A stretch of DNA of 64,000 nucleotides from Hansfordia pulvinata. Taxonomy: Eukaryota > Ascomycota > Sordariomycetes > Xylariales. The stretch covers positions 3,286,001 to 3,350,000 of the forward strand of contig BJKQ01000002.1 of NCBI GenBank assembly GCA_006538405.1. Reading direction: 5' to 3'. Position 1 is the stretch's first letter; each line of letters begins with the position of its first letter. Of the stretch, positions 1 to 13,765 are shown one piece after another. The notes beneath the pieces are model-generated. The model made no database searches. It worked only from the letters and a program-made list of their open reading frames with translations, and had not been told where the DNA came from. The position numbers and the translations under genes were made by a program.

Positions 1-669
1 GCTCGGCACACACGTACATACATACACACCTAGGTACGCACATACAATACATACATGGATACTCGGTCGCTGCTTGACGCTTGCAGTGAGTGAGTGCTTT
101 GACTTGAAGGCCGAGCATCACCAAAGGTTCTCCGCGCCGGACGTGCAAGGTGTGAGACTCGCACTTTGAGCCTTATCCCGCCACCCCTGACGAGACAGAC
201 GTTCGACAGCCGAGAAGATGTGTGTGTGTACGTGTTAGGAGAAACACAATCACTCATCACGCTTGCACACAAGATCTGGACCTCGCCACAGCGGAAAAAC
301 TTAATGATTTGGGCCACTCAGGACCCCGAGGAAGGTCTGGCACTTCCTTGTTTCTTCTCAGTAAACGTAGCAGAAGCCATGTGTATGTATCAAAGAGTCG
401 AGACTGATCCCTGTGGATATCAATGTAAAACTCCGTTCCGGCGTCTGGAGACCGCCTAGAACCCAACGCCCGCTGTGTAAAATAACTAACCGAAGAACCG
501 TCATCATCTTGTGACCCTGACGCCGCCCAACCAACTTCCCGTGGGAGATGACAAAAAACGTGACGACCGGGATGACGCTGCCAAACAATCATGATGCCGC
601 TTTACCCCCTCGATCATGCCCAGACCAACGCCCTCGCTCGTCACGTTTGCCTTGACGACTCAGCGTCAC
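1..669. other. 3' flank of the stress-protein gene, no gene seen
   Basis: This stretch lies downstream of the universal-stress-protein gene, whose stop codon is at 670-672. Reading frames on both strands are short and low in complexity, and none resembles a known protein. The first 60 bases are rich in ACATAC-like dinucleotide steps but do not form a telomeric TTAGGG array. Confidence 0.5.
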
Positions 670-3600
670 TCAGGTCTTGGCGCCCCCTCCCCCCGGACCA
701 TCCAGGTCATCGCTGTCCAGCGAGTCTCTGGAGGTCTCGGCCTTGAGAGCAGCGCCCTCGTTTGACTCCATCTTGTGCAGCCGCTCTTTCTTAACAATGT
801 CCTGCCCAGACTCCACTTCAAACTCGGCCTCCGACTCGGATTCGGACTCTTCGCCGGTGACGGCCTTTTCCGTTGGTACGCGGCCCTTGAGGGCAGCGGC
901 CGCCAAAGTGTCCTTAGCAGCATCTTTCGAAACAGGCTTCCTGGCCTTGCGTAATAACGTGGCTGGGTCAACCGGTTTGATGGTGGGGTCGTATGCTGCA
1001 GGCAGTCCGAGCGCCGCCGCGACTTGATGTGCTTCCTCGTCGGCAGTGATCTTGGGTTCCAGCTCGAAGAGGCTGCTGGACTCGCTGTCCGCCTCGTGCT
1101 TGTTGCCGGCCAGGATTTGGAGGTAACTCTGTCGGCCGGGGTCGCCGGCTCTCTTGGCCTTCTTCTTCTCGCGCTTCTCAGTAGGTCGCACGACAACGAC
1201 AGGCACCGGAGAGTACTGTAGACAATATTTGGAGAAGGAGCTGCGGTTGGTAAGAAAACCTTGTACGCCGTCAAGGCTGCGACCCTTGGTGCCGACAATC
1301 AGCATGGACGGCTGGTACATTTTAATCTGGTTGTGGCAATCGCTAGGTCAGTACATGCAGACGCGACAGCGGGGGATCATTCTGTAAAAGACGGGCACAG
1401 CGTCAAAATTAGGATGCGTCTGTGCGTGAGGCACTTACAAGATGCTGAAAGGTATTGTGTAGCTTGCCGACGGCGTACTCGAGGACCAGACCTATAGCCC
1501 TGTTCTGAGTGTTTTTGGCTTGGATGTGCTCCATGAGGGATTTGGCGTCTTCTTGGTAAGCCTTCTCGCCCACGCGGACCTGTGTCTCGATCACGCGCAC
1601 GCAGACTATCTCGTCGCCATCATCCACCAGCTCGTCAAGTAGCCATTGTAGAGCATGGTCGGAATAGGCGTTGTCGTCTACTCCGACCATGAAGGTGCGA
1701 TGGCGCCGTTTGAACTGAAAGCCATGGTGGCGGTGGTTGAGGGTGAATGAGATGGGGTTGTACGTCGAGGGCTCGCCAAGCGGGATATTGTCGAAGGCGA
1801 CGTGAGATTCGAACCTTTGGGCGCGAGGGGACTCTGTTAGCGTTTCGGTCGCCATCGGATGCAGGCGTGCGGCATGGACGACGAGTCTTGTTCAAGAGGT
1901 GCGTGCAGGTAGGTAGGCGTGGAGAAACTGCGACAGCCAAGTGCAGAGCCAAGAACACGTCTGGGAAGCGGACCGGGATGTGGTGCGGAGGTGTCTGGTA
2001 GGGTGTGGGAGCTGGAGGGATGCGCAGCAGCTGGAGACGGGGTCACGCAGCCCGTCACGCAGCTCGACGTGCTTGGCAGGCGGATGTGCGAGGGGAAGCG
2101 GGCGCGGGTGCGTCAACTCGTATGTCGCGTAGCTTGGTGCCAGAGCTGGGTGTTGGAGGAGGAGGTGGTGGTGGTGGTGGGATGGGGCTTCCTTTGGTGA
2201 GGGAATGAGGAGACATCATGACATGAGGCCAATGCCAAACCGCTCCACCAAGAGGCTGCTCCTGACGTGCCCGGCCTTGGCGCCAGTGGCCACACAGCCC
2301 GCGTGCACCAGCGGTCCGTTCTGGGGACCTGTGGTCTAAGGAGGGGTCGCCGGCCCGCCCGCTGGGGGGATTTCAGCGAGGCGGGTCCGGTCTGGGACAT
2401 GGTCGGACGTGGTCGGGTCCTGGGGGTCCTCGTACGACCGCACACCACCGCCTAGGTAGTACTCGTATCCGTAGGTGCCTGGGCCCATCCATAGCTGACG
2501 CCCCCGTTCGCCTGCCGGCACTCCGCCCGCGCCTGGTCGATTCATTCCCAGTCCGTGGCGTAAGAGCTGCCGCAACACATAGCATCTCTATGCACTCGGC
2601 ACGCGGCATGAGCTGCTTGCTCCAGCATTGCAAGCCATTCTGCTTGTCCGGCGGGATCTGCCTCGAAGGGCCAGCCAAGGATCTGCAGAAGACCAACAGG
2701 TGCCTGCGGCCGCCGAGTGCCAAGAGCAGATGCATGCATTGCATGACCACCGCCCAATGCCGACATATCGGCAAGACGGAGGAGATTGAGGCGATGGGTG
2801 AGAATAGGCGCGCCGGCCGGGAGGCGAGGGGGACACAGGGCCAAGAGACAGAGGGGCAGAGCAGCGCACATAATTAGCAGCAGCTTTTTGTGGTGCCATG
2901 ATGCAACTGTCGCCGCACTCGAGCGGCCCCCCGATGGCGAATGCGACGAATGTACCGCAATACTCGAACGCAACCCACCAACCGCGAGGGCGATGCCGGA
3001 CAAGGGTCGGGAGGTGCTGCTGCTGATGGGCCCCACAAGGCCAAGACCGCCCCAGTTGAAGAAGTGGACAGCCAAGCCGAGCGCTCGTGCTGATGCTCGC
3101 GTGTGTGTGTGTGTGTGCCTGTGCTCTCGTGTGGGCGCAGCAGGAGGTGATGATGGCCCTGGCAATGCTTGCTTTGGTGCGCAGTGGTCCGATGCTCGCA
3201 GTGCTGGCGTGCGTTGCCAATATCGCGTTGCGGACATGCCTTTGCCTCGCTGCCGCACCCCGGGGCTGTACTCGTAAGGCGTCGGTCGCTGCCCAACCGT
3301 ATGACGGCGGGTCTGGCTAGAACCCTTGCAGCTGCAGACAATTTGGGGGACAGGGCCTAGCAGGAGACGAGGCCGCCCTAGTGCTCAATTGGCAGCCTTC
3401 TTGTCGGTTTGTATCCTGCGGCGGGCGTGACCCTTCTTTCGCGGCCAACGACTAGCGCGGCGTCGAACCCGTCCGCCTCGTCCAACGGAGCGAGCTGGAG
3501 CTTCCGGAGCGCGAGACCACCGGCCGTCCGCGCATGTGACAAATTTTGCAAGGGCACTTGCCAATACTTGCGGCCTTGTCCGCACGTGACTATCATCGAT

Positions 3601-4156
3601 AGCCGGCGAGGGTGGGAGGCAGGCATGGTGGGAAGGCAGGCATTGGAGTATGGGCAGAAGGCATAGAGGTGTCGGGGAAGAAAAAGATGCGTGCATGCAA
3701 ATCAAGAGCAACTCACCTGCGATGAGGGGGCGAAGCATCGCGGATCCGCGAAGCACCATGGGGCTTCTTCAGCCCTTGCGGTAACGTGTCCCGGGGAGAC
3801 CGGAAAACAACCGATGTCACGGAAGCCTTGCGCGACGAAATGTCACTGCCACCGGCGCTCGAGGCTGTCTCGTCACCCGTAGTGGCGCTCGCGGCGCCCG
3901 TAATGTCATACTCCTTGCTGGCGACGGCCGGGTGCTCGTCCGAGGGTACGACCTTGGCGGCGACTTCTGTGTTGTCGGCGTCGAGAGAAGCTGTGCGAGC
4001 GTGGTCGGCGGTGGCGGGGGCGCTGGCGTCGATTGGCTCGGGGCTCGTTTGTGTGGCCTGAGGCGGGAAGTAGCCCATCTTGGGGGTGATGGGTTGCGAT
4101 TTGGGCGAAATATCGCTCCCGGGGCTTGGGGTGGCGGGCGTCTTGTCCAGAGACAT
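670..4156 (-). CDS. universal stress protein (USP) family, three exons
   Basis: Predicted 490-residue protein. Exons on the minus strand are 3717-4156, 1439-1814 and 670-1326. The donors are GTGAGT and GTAAGT; the first acceptor (AAAG) is preceded by a CTAAC branch site about 19 nt upstream. Residues 1-146 are a Ser/Pro/Thr-rich, probably disordered fungal N-terminus ending SPPHR. They join in frame to RFESHVAFDNIPLGE, a junction that is contiguous in fungal USP proteins as I remember them. The USP alpha/beta fold spans about 186-315 (RTFMVGVDDNAYSDHALQWL, then IVGTKGRS and SPVPVVVVRP). The canonical G-x2-G-x9-G(S/T) nucleotide signature is imperfect: GTKGRS is present but the distal glycine is replaced by NRSS. 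The C-terminus (about 330-490) is acidic and Ser-rich. I chose the ATG at 4156 over one 29 codons upstream because the family N-terminus starts MSLDKTP-like. A second in-frame ATG at 1855, directly before exon 2, could start a short form lacking exon 1. Confidence 0.85.
1815..3716 (-). other. 1.9 kb first intron of the USP gene
   Basis: The donor is GTGAGT at 3716-3711 (minus strand) and the acceptor lies at 1816-1815, with a CTAAC branch motif about 19 nt before it. The other introns resolved in this window are 56-168 bp, so this one is more than ten times longer. It contains a short (GT)n run near 3102 and two copies of the TACTCGTA word (2460, 3269), so its composition resembles the gene-free regions rather than an ordinary intron. 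I see no extra conserved exon in it. Confidence 0.65.
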
Positions 4157-7100
4157 TTTGGGGGTGAGGAGTGCTTGGCGAAAGGGTTGTATCAGGAGTA
4201 TATGTAATGAACTGCCAAGGGCCGTCCGCTTTACCTGACTCACGTAGCCTCAGAGAGAGGGCGGAGGAGGTACAGTTGTCTCGGACAGCATCTGGCTTTT
4301 GCGCACGCACGATGGACGAGGGCGCGATGCGAGTTGAGACTCAGGCGAGACGTTGACTCGGATGGAAAGCCAAGGGAGACGGGGCCTGGAGAAGCTGTCT
4401 CGCGCTGCCACGGACGGGGTGGATGCGCAGTGACGAATGTGCCGTTGGGCTGCGCCTGTCTGCCGCGCGGAGAGACAGTGGGAGAGAGAATAGAACAGGC
4501 TGGCGGCAGCGGATGGAGCTTAATAGGGACCGAACTGATACAATGCTGGCGCGGTGGTGGAGAGGCGACAGAGACAAGCTTTTGGCAGTGTCTGACGAGT
4601 CGGATATATGTGCCGAAGAGACGTCCAGTGGGTGTAACCACCCAGGCCAACCAAGAAACAAATCGCAAAGCGGACGGGCGACGGTCGGCAAGAAAAGCCT
4701 GGCTGCGACAAGACTGATGACAGCAAGACACGGGGGCGGTGCGAGGATGGATGGGACGATGGGCGCTGCTAAGGCGGCGGCGGCGGCGGAAGCGGAGGCA
4801 CCGGAAGTCAGTGCAGTCGTCGCGGTACAAGGACAGCTACCACGACCTGGCAGGGGGAGAGCTTCTCGTCAGAGAGGAGCCCACGGTTGCACGGGGCGCG
4901 GGAGGGCGAGATGAATGATCGGGAATGACTCTTTGCCTTTACCTCCGATCGGCAGCAGCGGGTGGGAGATGCTCGTACACCTGAGCCCGGGATACCTTCA
5001 AGTTTGGGTGTAGGTAACAAGGCGGGTATGAGGCAGCAGGTAGGCCAGGTACCTGTACCTTGGCTTCGATGGTAATGTCCGTTGGTGTGGCTTCCTGCTC
5101 TGGGAAAATCCGGATGGCAGGCGCGACGCAGAAGTGCTCGGCAGAGCAGAGGAAGGAACGCCCAGCCGGAGAAAACGTGACGACGGTACGGGACGGACGT
5201 GGAGCAAAGGGCGGTTGGTGATCAGGATGGTGTTGGACGGCAGAGTCAAAGGGGAGATTCCACGTGCGCCTCACATGTCGAGCGAGGGCGGCGGGCGTGC
5301 GACCAGGTAAATACTCGTACTCATCGTCCAGGCCCTGCCCCGGTCCCAGACCCAGACCCGGTCTTGGCCTTTGGCCATGAGGAACAAGGGACCTCTTGGC
5401 TGGGTCATGGAGAGAGGTCAATCAAAAGAGCCAAGAGGCTAAGGTTGCCGTCAGCGAGCGGCAGATGACGGTGGGTTTTTTTTCCTGCCTCCCTCTCGCC
5501 AGTATGAAAGAACACTATTTTTACATTGGCCTGCTTGTAAGTGATCAGGTAACAAGAAGTCGGTCATGGGAAGCAGGTAAGCCCACTGCTGGCCACCCCT
5601 ACCTACAACCATGTCATTCGGCTGTGAAAGGCTGAACATGTGGAAAGGTTCTGTTGCCCATCAGCAAGCTGAGCACTTTGACTTTCACTACATGAAGTAG
5701 CAGGCAAGTAGGTACTATGCCTAATGTACTACTTTTAGATCAGCGCGAATCAGAGCATCAGGTAATTCACCTTGCCTGATTAGTAAAGCGGGCAGTCTGG
5801 CTACCTCTTTAACAAGGTACCGGGCGTACATCCATGGATGGCAAGTAGGTGCCTAATAAGTGGTAAGTGGGTTATCTATTCCGAGCAGATGGCTTCCAGT
5901 CGAAACCACGGCAGCATAATGGACCGCCGCACGTGAGCAGCCCCAGGCCGGCTGATAAGAGTGTGTTTCAAGCGCTGGCCACCTCGTTCCTTGTCGCGCG
6001 TAGATGGGGCCGCGTCTGTTCTACCATCCGGTCATCGACACTATCTGATCAACACGCCCACATCACCAGTACCCGTGTTTTCGTACTGGACGCTACCTAA
6101 CTTGCTTTACGGAGTAGGTAGGTAGGTAGATAAGCTCGACTTCAGCTAAGTGTGGGGATGTCAGGCCAGCATTAAACGTGCTGCTCTTGCCGCCCGTCGA
6201 TGCCCCCCCGCCTTAGCTTAGGATGGAGCCCAGTATGCGAGTACCAGCACCGGGTCTGGATTGCGAGTAGCCGCAAACTGCAACCCTTCAGCTACATGTA
6301 CATGTAGGTAGTAGTGATGTACATCTCCAGAAGAAATGTATGTAGGTTGTACCTCCATGCAGGCCTGCACCACCTCCCGCCTGCACCTTCACCATGTTCA
6401 ACGCGGCTGCTTTATCGATTGAGGGAGGCCCTGGGGTCCGTCGTAATCGTGATTGACGGGAGGCACAGTGGGGAAGGCCGGATTGCGAAGCCTCCTGTCA
6501 AAACTGCACATCCATTTTGCAGGCACTCATACTCCGCACACCCATGGAATGCTTGGCCGACTGACCGTTTGTTCTGGTGTCTTGGTTTCTGCATGGGCCG
6601 AGGGTCGGCCCAGCTCGAGCTCTCCAGCCAGACAGCAAAGGCGCACGGTCGTTTGTACACCCAAGTCGACTTTGCGTAGCGATACAGCAAGAGACCAATC
6701 CATCCCTGCTTGTAGTCACCAGCATAAGCGGCTGCGCAAGGTATCTAGCCCAAGCTTTGGAGTACTTCTACTTCATACTCCCCTTTCTGCCTTCTGCCAA
6801 TGACTCACCCATCGTACGTCGAGCGTCCGGCCTGCTAACCAAAGCTCAGGTCGTCCGTTAATAAGGTTCTAGAACGTCTGGGTCTCACCACCTGATGTAC
6901 TCGTACTGCAGTCGCCCGGGCCTCATGCACAGGGCTCTTTGCCAGCCTTTGTAGGGACTTCAAGGCGACCGAGTATCCAGGTAGACACATGTACCTGACG
7001 TACCTCCGCTTACAGTACAACTTCAGGTGGGTTGTACATCCAGCATCGTCTTGGAAAAGAGAACAGCATCATGAGATCTCGCGCTGATCTTCACGGCACC

Positions 7101-8895
7101 ACCAACCCCGGAATCGTTCGTCTCCAACTTGACGGCAAGGCCGCAGCCAAGCACGCACCAAGCGCACATAAGGTAGGCCCTCAAGTGGCGTGCCAGCAGG
7201 CAGGGATTGACGTCTGAAAAACGGCGCACGCGACTCTCCCGCAGGATTGACGGCTGGGCATGCCACCAAGCCCGCCGCCGTCCACCAACCTGGGCCTCGC
7301 CTGGCCGCCGCGTTATCCAGTTTTCGTGGCTGCCAAGAGCAACAGTAAGACCCGGTCCCTTGTCTCACGAGCACTCACCCTCCCTTACCCTCTCACGAAT
7401 GTCGCCCCTCACCCACAACTCCCCGGACGGGTATGCCCATGCGAGCCATGCCATCAAAATCCTGACAACAGTAGTTTCATTCTTGCCGCCGGCAACGGCG
7501 GTAGGAGCAGCAGCAGCAGCAGTGATGGATCAGTGAAGCGAGAGCAGCATTCGCCCAGACAGCAACATCTCGAAGCACTTTCCTACCTCAACACGGCACA
7601 AGAAGCCAACAACACCACCGCCACCACGCCCATCACACACTCGCTCCCCTCCTCCTCGCTCGTGGCAGCCACAGTGCCACGGGTGCCACGGCGGATACTA
7701 GTACTCGTACTCGCCGTTCTCAGCGCACGGATCAGTTGCCGTTCATCTCCCACCAGCACAGCATGGGCCTGGGGCCGGGGACTGCCCTTGGAATCTCTTC
7801 TTCAACGCTGCCAGCTTGCGTCGCCGATGCTGAACCAATCATTCCTACCTTGTGCTCACTCTCTTCGCTCTCGACCGCTGCTGCGTTGGCGACTCCGTGC
7901 GTGCCGTGCCGTCCCGTTCCATCCCTCCCCCTTTCCACCTTTGCCCTGCCTTCGGGACGCTCTCGACGCCGCCAAGCCCGCCCGCACACCGCGCACCCTG
8001 GACCTCGATCCCGAGAACTTGTGCTGGCGCGCTTGGGTGTGTATGTTGCTGAAGGTGTGCGCGCATGCAACTCGGCTTTGCTTCATTAGTCCCCTCGCAG
8101 CTCCGTGTCAGCCGGGAGGCAACCACGCACCACGCACCACGCACCACGCAACACGCACCAGAGCGACCCACGAGCAGAAAACCACAAAAAAACATAGACC
8201 AGGGATCGATTGCGACTAGCGACGGGGGAGTGACACAAAAGCGTCCTCTTGGCGACCTTGGCGCATCCAGAAAATGTGGCCAAAGCCTGGCCACCTGAGA
8301 GAAATCACACAGGCACGACAGGCACCCTCGCACCCTTTCGATTCTTCCCCAGTCTGGTGTCACGGTGTGTGCGAGACGAGCACTCGTAGTCCTCGCCCCA
8401 TTGATCGAGGCACCTCTGCCAAGCCAACGGCTGCGTCCTCTGGCTGTGTTATGCTTCGTACATGGCCCGGTGTGAGAGCGACGAGCAGGTGGGCAGCGCG
8501 AGTGCGGGCTCTGCCCTTCTTGTACGAGTACAGGCTATGGCGCTCCGGAGCTGCTCCAAGGTCGGTCCCCCACGCCTCCTTCTGATCCAAGGGACTCCAT
8601 TTCGCGTGCTTTGGGGATCGCCTCTGTGACAGTGGACTCCAGATTACTCGTACGACGGGTTGCGCCCCAGCAGCGATACGTCATTTGTCTCCGGGATTTC
8701 CAGCACAATGGACGCCGTGGGATTTGGCGGGAGCAGCCGAGGGTGTCTGGGTTAGCGACACCCACACAGCCATACCGCTTTAGCAGCTCGGGAATCTGGG
8801 GGGATTTTGATCGCAGCTGCATTGCGTCTCGGGACGGGGGGAGGGGGGGCCCTCAGTGGCACTGAACAAACCTGGTTCCAGACCCCGACTGCGAG

Positions 8896-8909
8896 TACTC
8901 GTACGAGTA
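8896..8909. repeat. composite palindrome TACTCGTACGAGTA
   Basis: Two copies of the dispersed 8-mer in opposite orientation, sharing two bases, form a perfect 14-bp palindrome inside the 4.2-13.8 kb gene-free region. A further GAGTAC step lies at its left edge. Confidence 0.8.
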
Positions 8910-10621
8910 CCAGTACCCACTGCCGAGGGCAAGGCTCTCCGTCCAGGTCGACACCATTTGAGGGTACTGGCGGGGCTCTACCATGGCACTGTACGGCGTA
9001 TGTCTGATTGGACGCGTACGGAGCCCCCGCGAGACAGCGACTCGAGTTCCTGGATTGACCCCATCCGCGGGAGCCCCCGGGACGGGACTCCTGATCCGAA
9101 CAGCCGATTCAACCGCAGTACGAACATGCCAAAGCGACATGTCTATCGCCCACGGCCATTGCTCACGGCCCTGGACGCGGAGCTGCAGTCCGAAGCAGGG
9201 CTTGTCATGGTGGGTAGAGTTGGCGCATCGAGATGACGAGCTCTCGCAGACGCAGAGCCATCGCCGCCCCCGCAACCCGGCATTGGTCGATGGCGAATCC
9301 CAGGGGTGAGAAAGACGTTGGCTGGCACTGTACGAGTAGCCCTTTGGCAAGTGATCCAAGATGAGATATCTCGCAGACACCTTGCCGTGCGCCCCCTCTC
9401 GATGTGAGAGCCGCGCACGCCGCGTGCCCAGCCACGTACCGCGCCGGCCCTGTCGATCGCCTGGCCCCGGCTCCGCTCCTCGTCGTTCTTTTCCCTTTTT
9501 CTCGTACACTTCGCCGTTGCCGAGGAAGAGGGAATTCGGCGAAAAAAGTGCCCCTCTATCGGTACGGAGTAATGACGTGGGAGTCTCTGAAGCCTTCTGA
9601 TTGCTCAGCAGACACGACGCAGGAGAAGCCATCCTCGGACGGAGCCAATGAGCATTGACACGACGCAGGACCAGCCATACTCTTTCCCCTTTCTCTCTAT
9701 TCTTTCGCAAGGTCTTGATTACTTATCATTCTTAGCTGATGCGAGTAGAGCAGAGAGAGCACCGCCGTCGAGATGATGCGACGAATGGAGCGCCCTCCTC
9801 CAGATAACGCCCGCGTCCGAGCGGATTGGATGATATTGTATGGTTCCAGGTCCGGCCCCAAGTCCGTGCTCTTCCACTATCTCGGTACCGCTCATCACCC
9901 CTAGGACTATCATCAACCCCGTACGAGTACTCGGAGCCTGACGCTGGCAGGCGGGCTTGCGAGCACGGACGCCTGTGCTTACTTGACGGATACTCGTACT
10001 GCTCGTCTTCCCCGGCAGGCGATCTTGTACCTTGGCGAGTGACCACCCGAGGAGAACGATACCTACCTAGGATCTGGCAAACCTCAATTGCCGCATTGAT
10101 CAGAGCCCGGCCCGCAAGAGGCATCTGAGACACGCACACGGCATCCTTCCGCGTGCCAGATCTGGAGGGGGCGGGGGCTTCCTTATTACCAGCCCTTCTT
10201 CCCTCTCCTCCTGGGCAAGTCAGCTGATCTGCTTATCCCGACGAATATGGGCAATCATTATAAACGCCGAAAGAGCTCAAGTGTGGGATATATTACAGGC
10301 CGCGTATGGGAGGGCGCGCGCTTCCACCAGAGCCGCGGGGCATGAGGGGGGCCAGCCACTCCGTATAGCGACCAGCATTGGCCAATGCCGCTGCAGGAAA
10401 GGCACTGCAGCGCCCCCGGGCCATACCAGGGCGAGATGGACGACACCAGGCGCCATGAGAGGATAGGGCTCTGGGCCTTCACATGCCAGACCAGACGCTC
10501 CGGGGCACGAGTACCCCTTGGAAGATTGCATCTCGCCCTGGCTCTCATTCGATCCCGCGCGCGCCGTTGTAGAAACAAGGCTGGGGAATGTAACCTGGGT
10601 CCAATCCTTGCGGCGGAACCT

Positions 10622-10639
10622 CCCCCCCCCCCCCCCCCC
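10622..10639. repeat. poly(C) tract, 18 nt
   Basis: Uninterrupted run of 18 C on the plus strand. It is one of nine G or C runs of 17 nt or more in the window. Confidence 0.9.
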
Positions 10640-13600
10640 TCTCTCATATTTCCCCTTTTCCGTTTTTGAAACAGCATCACATTTCGACCCCCATGCGGAA
10701 TAGCAGCTGCAGGCAGACAAGGCCAAGAGGAAAATGGGTGTGAGAGAGGATGGGGGGCAGCAGCCCGGGGTGTTACCTTTCCTCTGTGGCATGCGCAAGT
10801 GACCTTGTCTGCCTATGGAGATACTCGTAGGTGGGCGACAGACGGGGATGGGCGTTTGCATCGTGATGGTTCTCCATGGGGACAATCTCACCACCCTTTC
10901 CCCTTCCCCCAACTCCCATGGCCCCCTTCCCCCGTCTTATAGGTCGCCTCATTATGTGATGTCGGCCTGCGCCATGCCGCCTTGGCGAGCCTTGTGTGCT
11001 CGAAGAGGGGGGGCAGTGGAACCGGCGACAGGACCGAGCCGGGGCAAGGCAGATGTATCGCGCATACCTTTCCTCCCACCCTTCCACCCCTCTACAGGCC
11101 AAGTGGCCCGGGGCATATACTCATTTTTGACTTTTCCGGTGTGTTCACCGTGACAAAGTAAGAGCCCCCTCCCGCCCGAGGAGGCAAGCAGCTCATATGG
11201 GGGTGCAGGCACACGGTAGGGGTGGATGAGAGCGAAAGAGAGACACAACTCAAGAAGAAAAGAACAAGAAAGAGATACAGGTGCTCTCCGATCAAACCTC
11301 GTCGCATACTCGTACGACTAGAGTCCGCGCCCCGCCCTCGCCCTCTCAGCTTGCCCTTTTCCTGCCTGCTTGATGCCCACGGCTGATTGATTGATGTGAC
11401 TGGCCGCGGACCTGGATCTGGGGTAAGTCGGATGAGCGCGAGTAGCGTGTGGTGATAAGCGGACAGGCTCGCACAATCAGCAGCCTGTTGGTGTATGATT
11501 GCCTACCAGCATGTTGTGCGACCAGCTCATCAACTCCCGGAGAGAATGTGCTAGTGTCATCAGCAGGCAGGCACAGGCGGTCTCTTCTGCCGGCAGCCGT
11601 CGCCATTCTCTGCCATTTGGGTTGGGACTCTTGACTGCGAATATGTCCCTTCTTGTCCGACCCGATCCCCACCCCGACTTCCTCGCAGTGCCCTGCAATT
11701 TTTTTTTTAAAGCTTCTAGTTCCGTGGCTCGGCCCGCTCAGACAGCCTCTCTATTTACCTACCTTGGGGTTCTCTGGGAGTTACCACCCACGAGTGCCAA
11801 CGTGTGTTTACAGCGGCGGCATCTCTCTGCCTGGCGTGGCACCTGACCTGACCTACCCAGCACTTTCCCCCCCACCTCGCAGTCGAGGGGCGGAGGGGCA
11901 CGTGCTGCTCTCCTCGCCTCGTCCTTGGCTGAGTTACGGGTTGTGCTTGCGCACATACCCTCCTACTGACAAGAGAACACTATCGATGGCGCACCATAAC
12001 AAGATATCGCCGGAGCAAGCGTGGAAAAACGCAAGAAAAACAAAACAAAATAGAATAAAAAGGCTCCGCACGCCGCCTGCATGTCGTCGCGAAAGACCTG
12101 GCTCGGCCGCGTCACGCCGTGACTCTTGGCCTGAATAGCGACAGAGGGGCGGATGCGGCAAGCCACATCTTTGCTCCCCTGCATGCGCGAACCGGACCAA
12201 CCGACTTCCACCTGATACGAGTAGACTGGCTGACTGACTGACTAATGTGTGATTGGAATGGTGAACGGGCGCCGGCAGCCTCGTTTGCTCCCGAGCCCAG
12301 GAAAACGCACGTGGGAAGAGCACGCGGGCTGGGGCTGCCGCTATGGATACTACCTTACATGGTTAGTTCTACGAGTAGGACCGGATCAGCACGATCAGAT
12401 ATCGGCATAGAAAGGCTGGAAAGAAGAAGAAGTAAAAAAAAAAAAGGGAGGCACGCGAGGCAAGAGATAGAAGAGATAAAAGGGCCCCGGAGAAAGAAGA
12501 AAGAAGCAAGTTCTGGGAATCAAGTCATCGATGCAGGGTCTTTCGTGCTACGGACGGGACAGTAGCGCCCGCGGTTCCCGACGATGCGGTGTGGCTCCCC
12601 TCCCCTCTCTCTGTCCCTTTTTGTTGTTAGCCGATCCCAGAGAGATTGATTGACATATCTCGACTCACAGCCGCATGTCTCCTACTCGCCTATCTCGCCC
12701 GACCCTCGTGCACGTGGGCATTGGGCCGTCGCGGGCTGGCTGGATGGATGGCTGGCCGGCTGGCTCACACCCAACTCTCCTCCCCTGTCCTCTTGGCGCC
12801 TTTGCACCCGCGAGAGACTCTGGAAACCCCCCCCAATCCGTTCCTCAGTTGGCGAGCCGAGGTAACTCGTACGAGTGACTTGGCGGTATCATCCCTTCAC
12901 CGTGGCCCTGTCCCGGCCGCGAATTATGAGCAACGGTCAAGCTCACGCATCCTAACATCCTATCCTCCGAGTAGCCAGCCGTATCTCGCGCCCCGGCACT
13001 GGCGCGCGCAGCACGAGCGGCCCCCCCTCGCCAGTCTCTGTTAGCACGCGGCTGATATCTCTCGCCCTACTGGTCGTGCCTCGATCCAACGCGTACAACT
13101 CTTATCAGGTTCTTGCCGTTATAATTAGCTGGCCCGGGCCTGGCACAGCTAGCCCCCTTGCCTCGCTCTCCCGGGCAGCACACCGCCTGTTCAGAGGTTC
13201 ACACGTACGAGTACGCGTGCTGGTGAAGAGCCGGTCGCAGAACGCACGCAGCTTTGTGCGTCTCGAAATGTCCGATGTGATGAGTCGGGAGGAGGTTCGT
13301 CGTGCCATTTCGCAGGAAAGCCAGTTTTATCATTACTTCATCTTGCGGTATTTCTTTTTTTTGGATCTTTGTGATTCGTTCTCGTGGCCACGTCATCTTT
13401 TTACGTGCCGTCGTGCCCTCGTTCTTGTCCCTTCGGTTGGCAAATCACACCGGTCACGTCTCCTCCACCCCTCCTTCTGCCGCCGGCTTCCGTATGACTG
13501 GCCACGCTTCATTCATCATGAAGCCCAATGGGCCTTTTGTACTTCCGTTCCCCAGGTCAAGACTGACAAAACCCCGTGACGCCTTTGCAATGCTATCAAG

Positions 13601-13765
13601 CCCGCCCAGAGACAACGGCAATGTGGCGCCGACTTGGTTTGTCCCTTCCCTCGCCTGGATACGCGGCTACTGCATGCTTATCAGTAGCGGGGTATGCCGA
13701 TAGGGCGTGCGATGCCTATCTAATAATTCCAATTCCCATCGTCCTGCTTGCTGACCTCGCCCAGC

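Larger units (their letters stand above)
4157..13765. other. 9.6 kb gene-free region
   Basis: No reading frame here looks like a real protein. The longest ones are compositionally biased (Pro/Arg/Ser) and match no family I know. The stretch is GC-rich, not AT-rich, so it does not look like RIP-degraded repeats. It holds 15 of the TACTCGTA/TACGAGTA words, two TACGGAGTA words (6108, 9563), a C18 tract at 10622-10639 and a short (CACCACG)n run near 8124-8160. The part next to 4156 should contain the USP promoter, and the part next to 13765 the 3' UTR of eIF3L. Confidence 0.5.

Noticed and set aside
1..60. Possible telomere or subtelomere at the window edge
   Set aside because: The ACATAC-type dinucleotide steps do not contain TTAGGG/CCCTAA units.
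7260..8219. 319-codon open frame on the plus strand
   Set aside because: Composition is Pro/Ser/Arg/Thr-rich with repeats such as (CACCACG)n translated as HHATRT. No domain or conserved block, and other frames are equally open. Looks like GC-rich noncoding DNA.
8853..9710. 285-codon open frame on the minus strand
   Set aside because: It contains translated copies of the TACTCGTA word (YSYEYS) and no conserved block.
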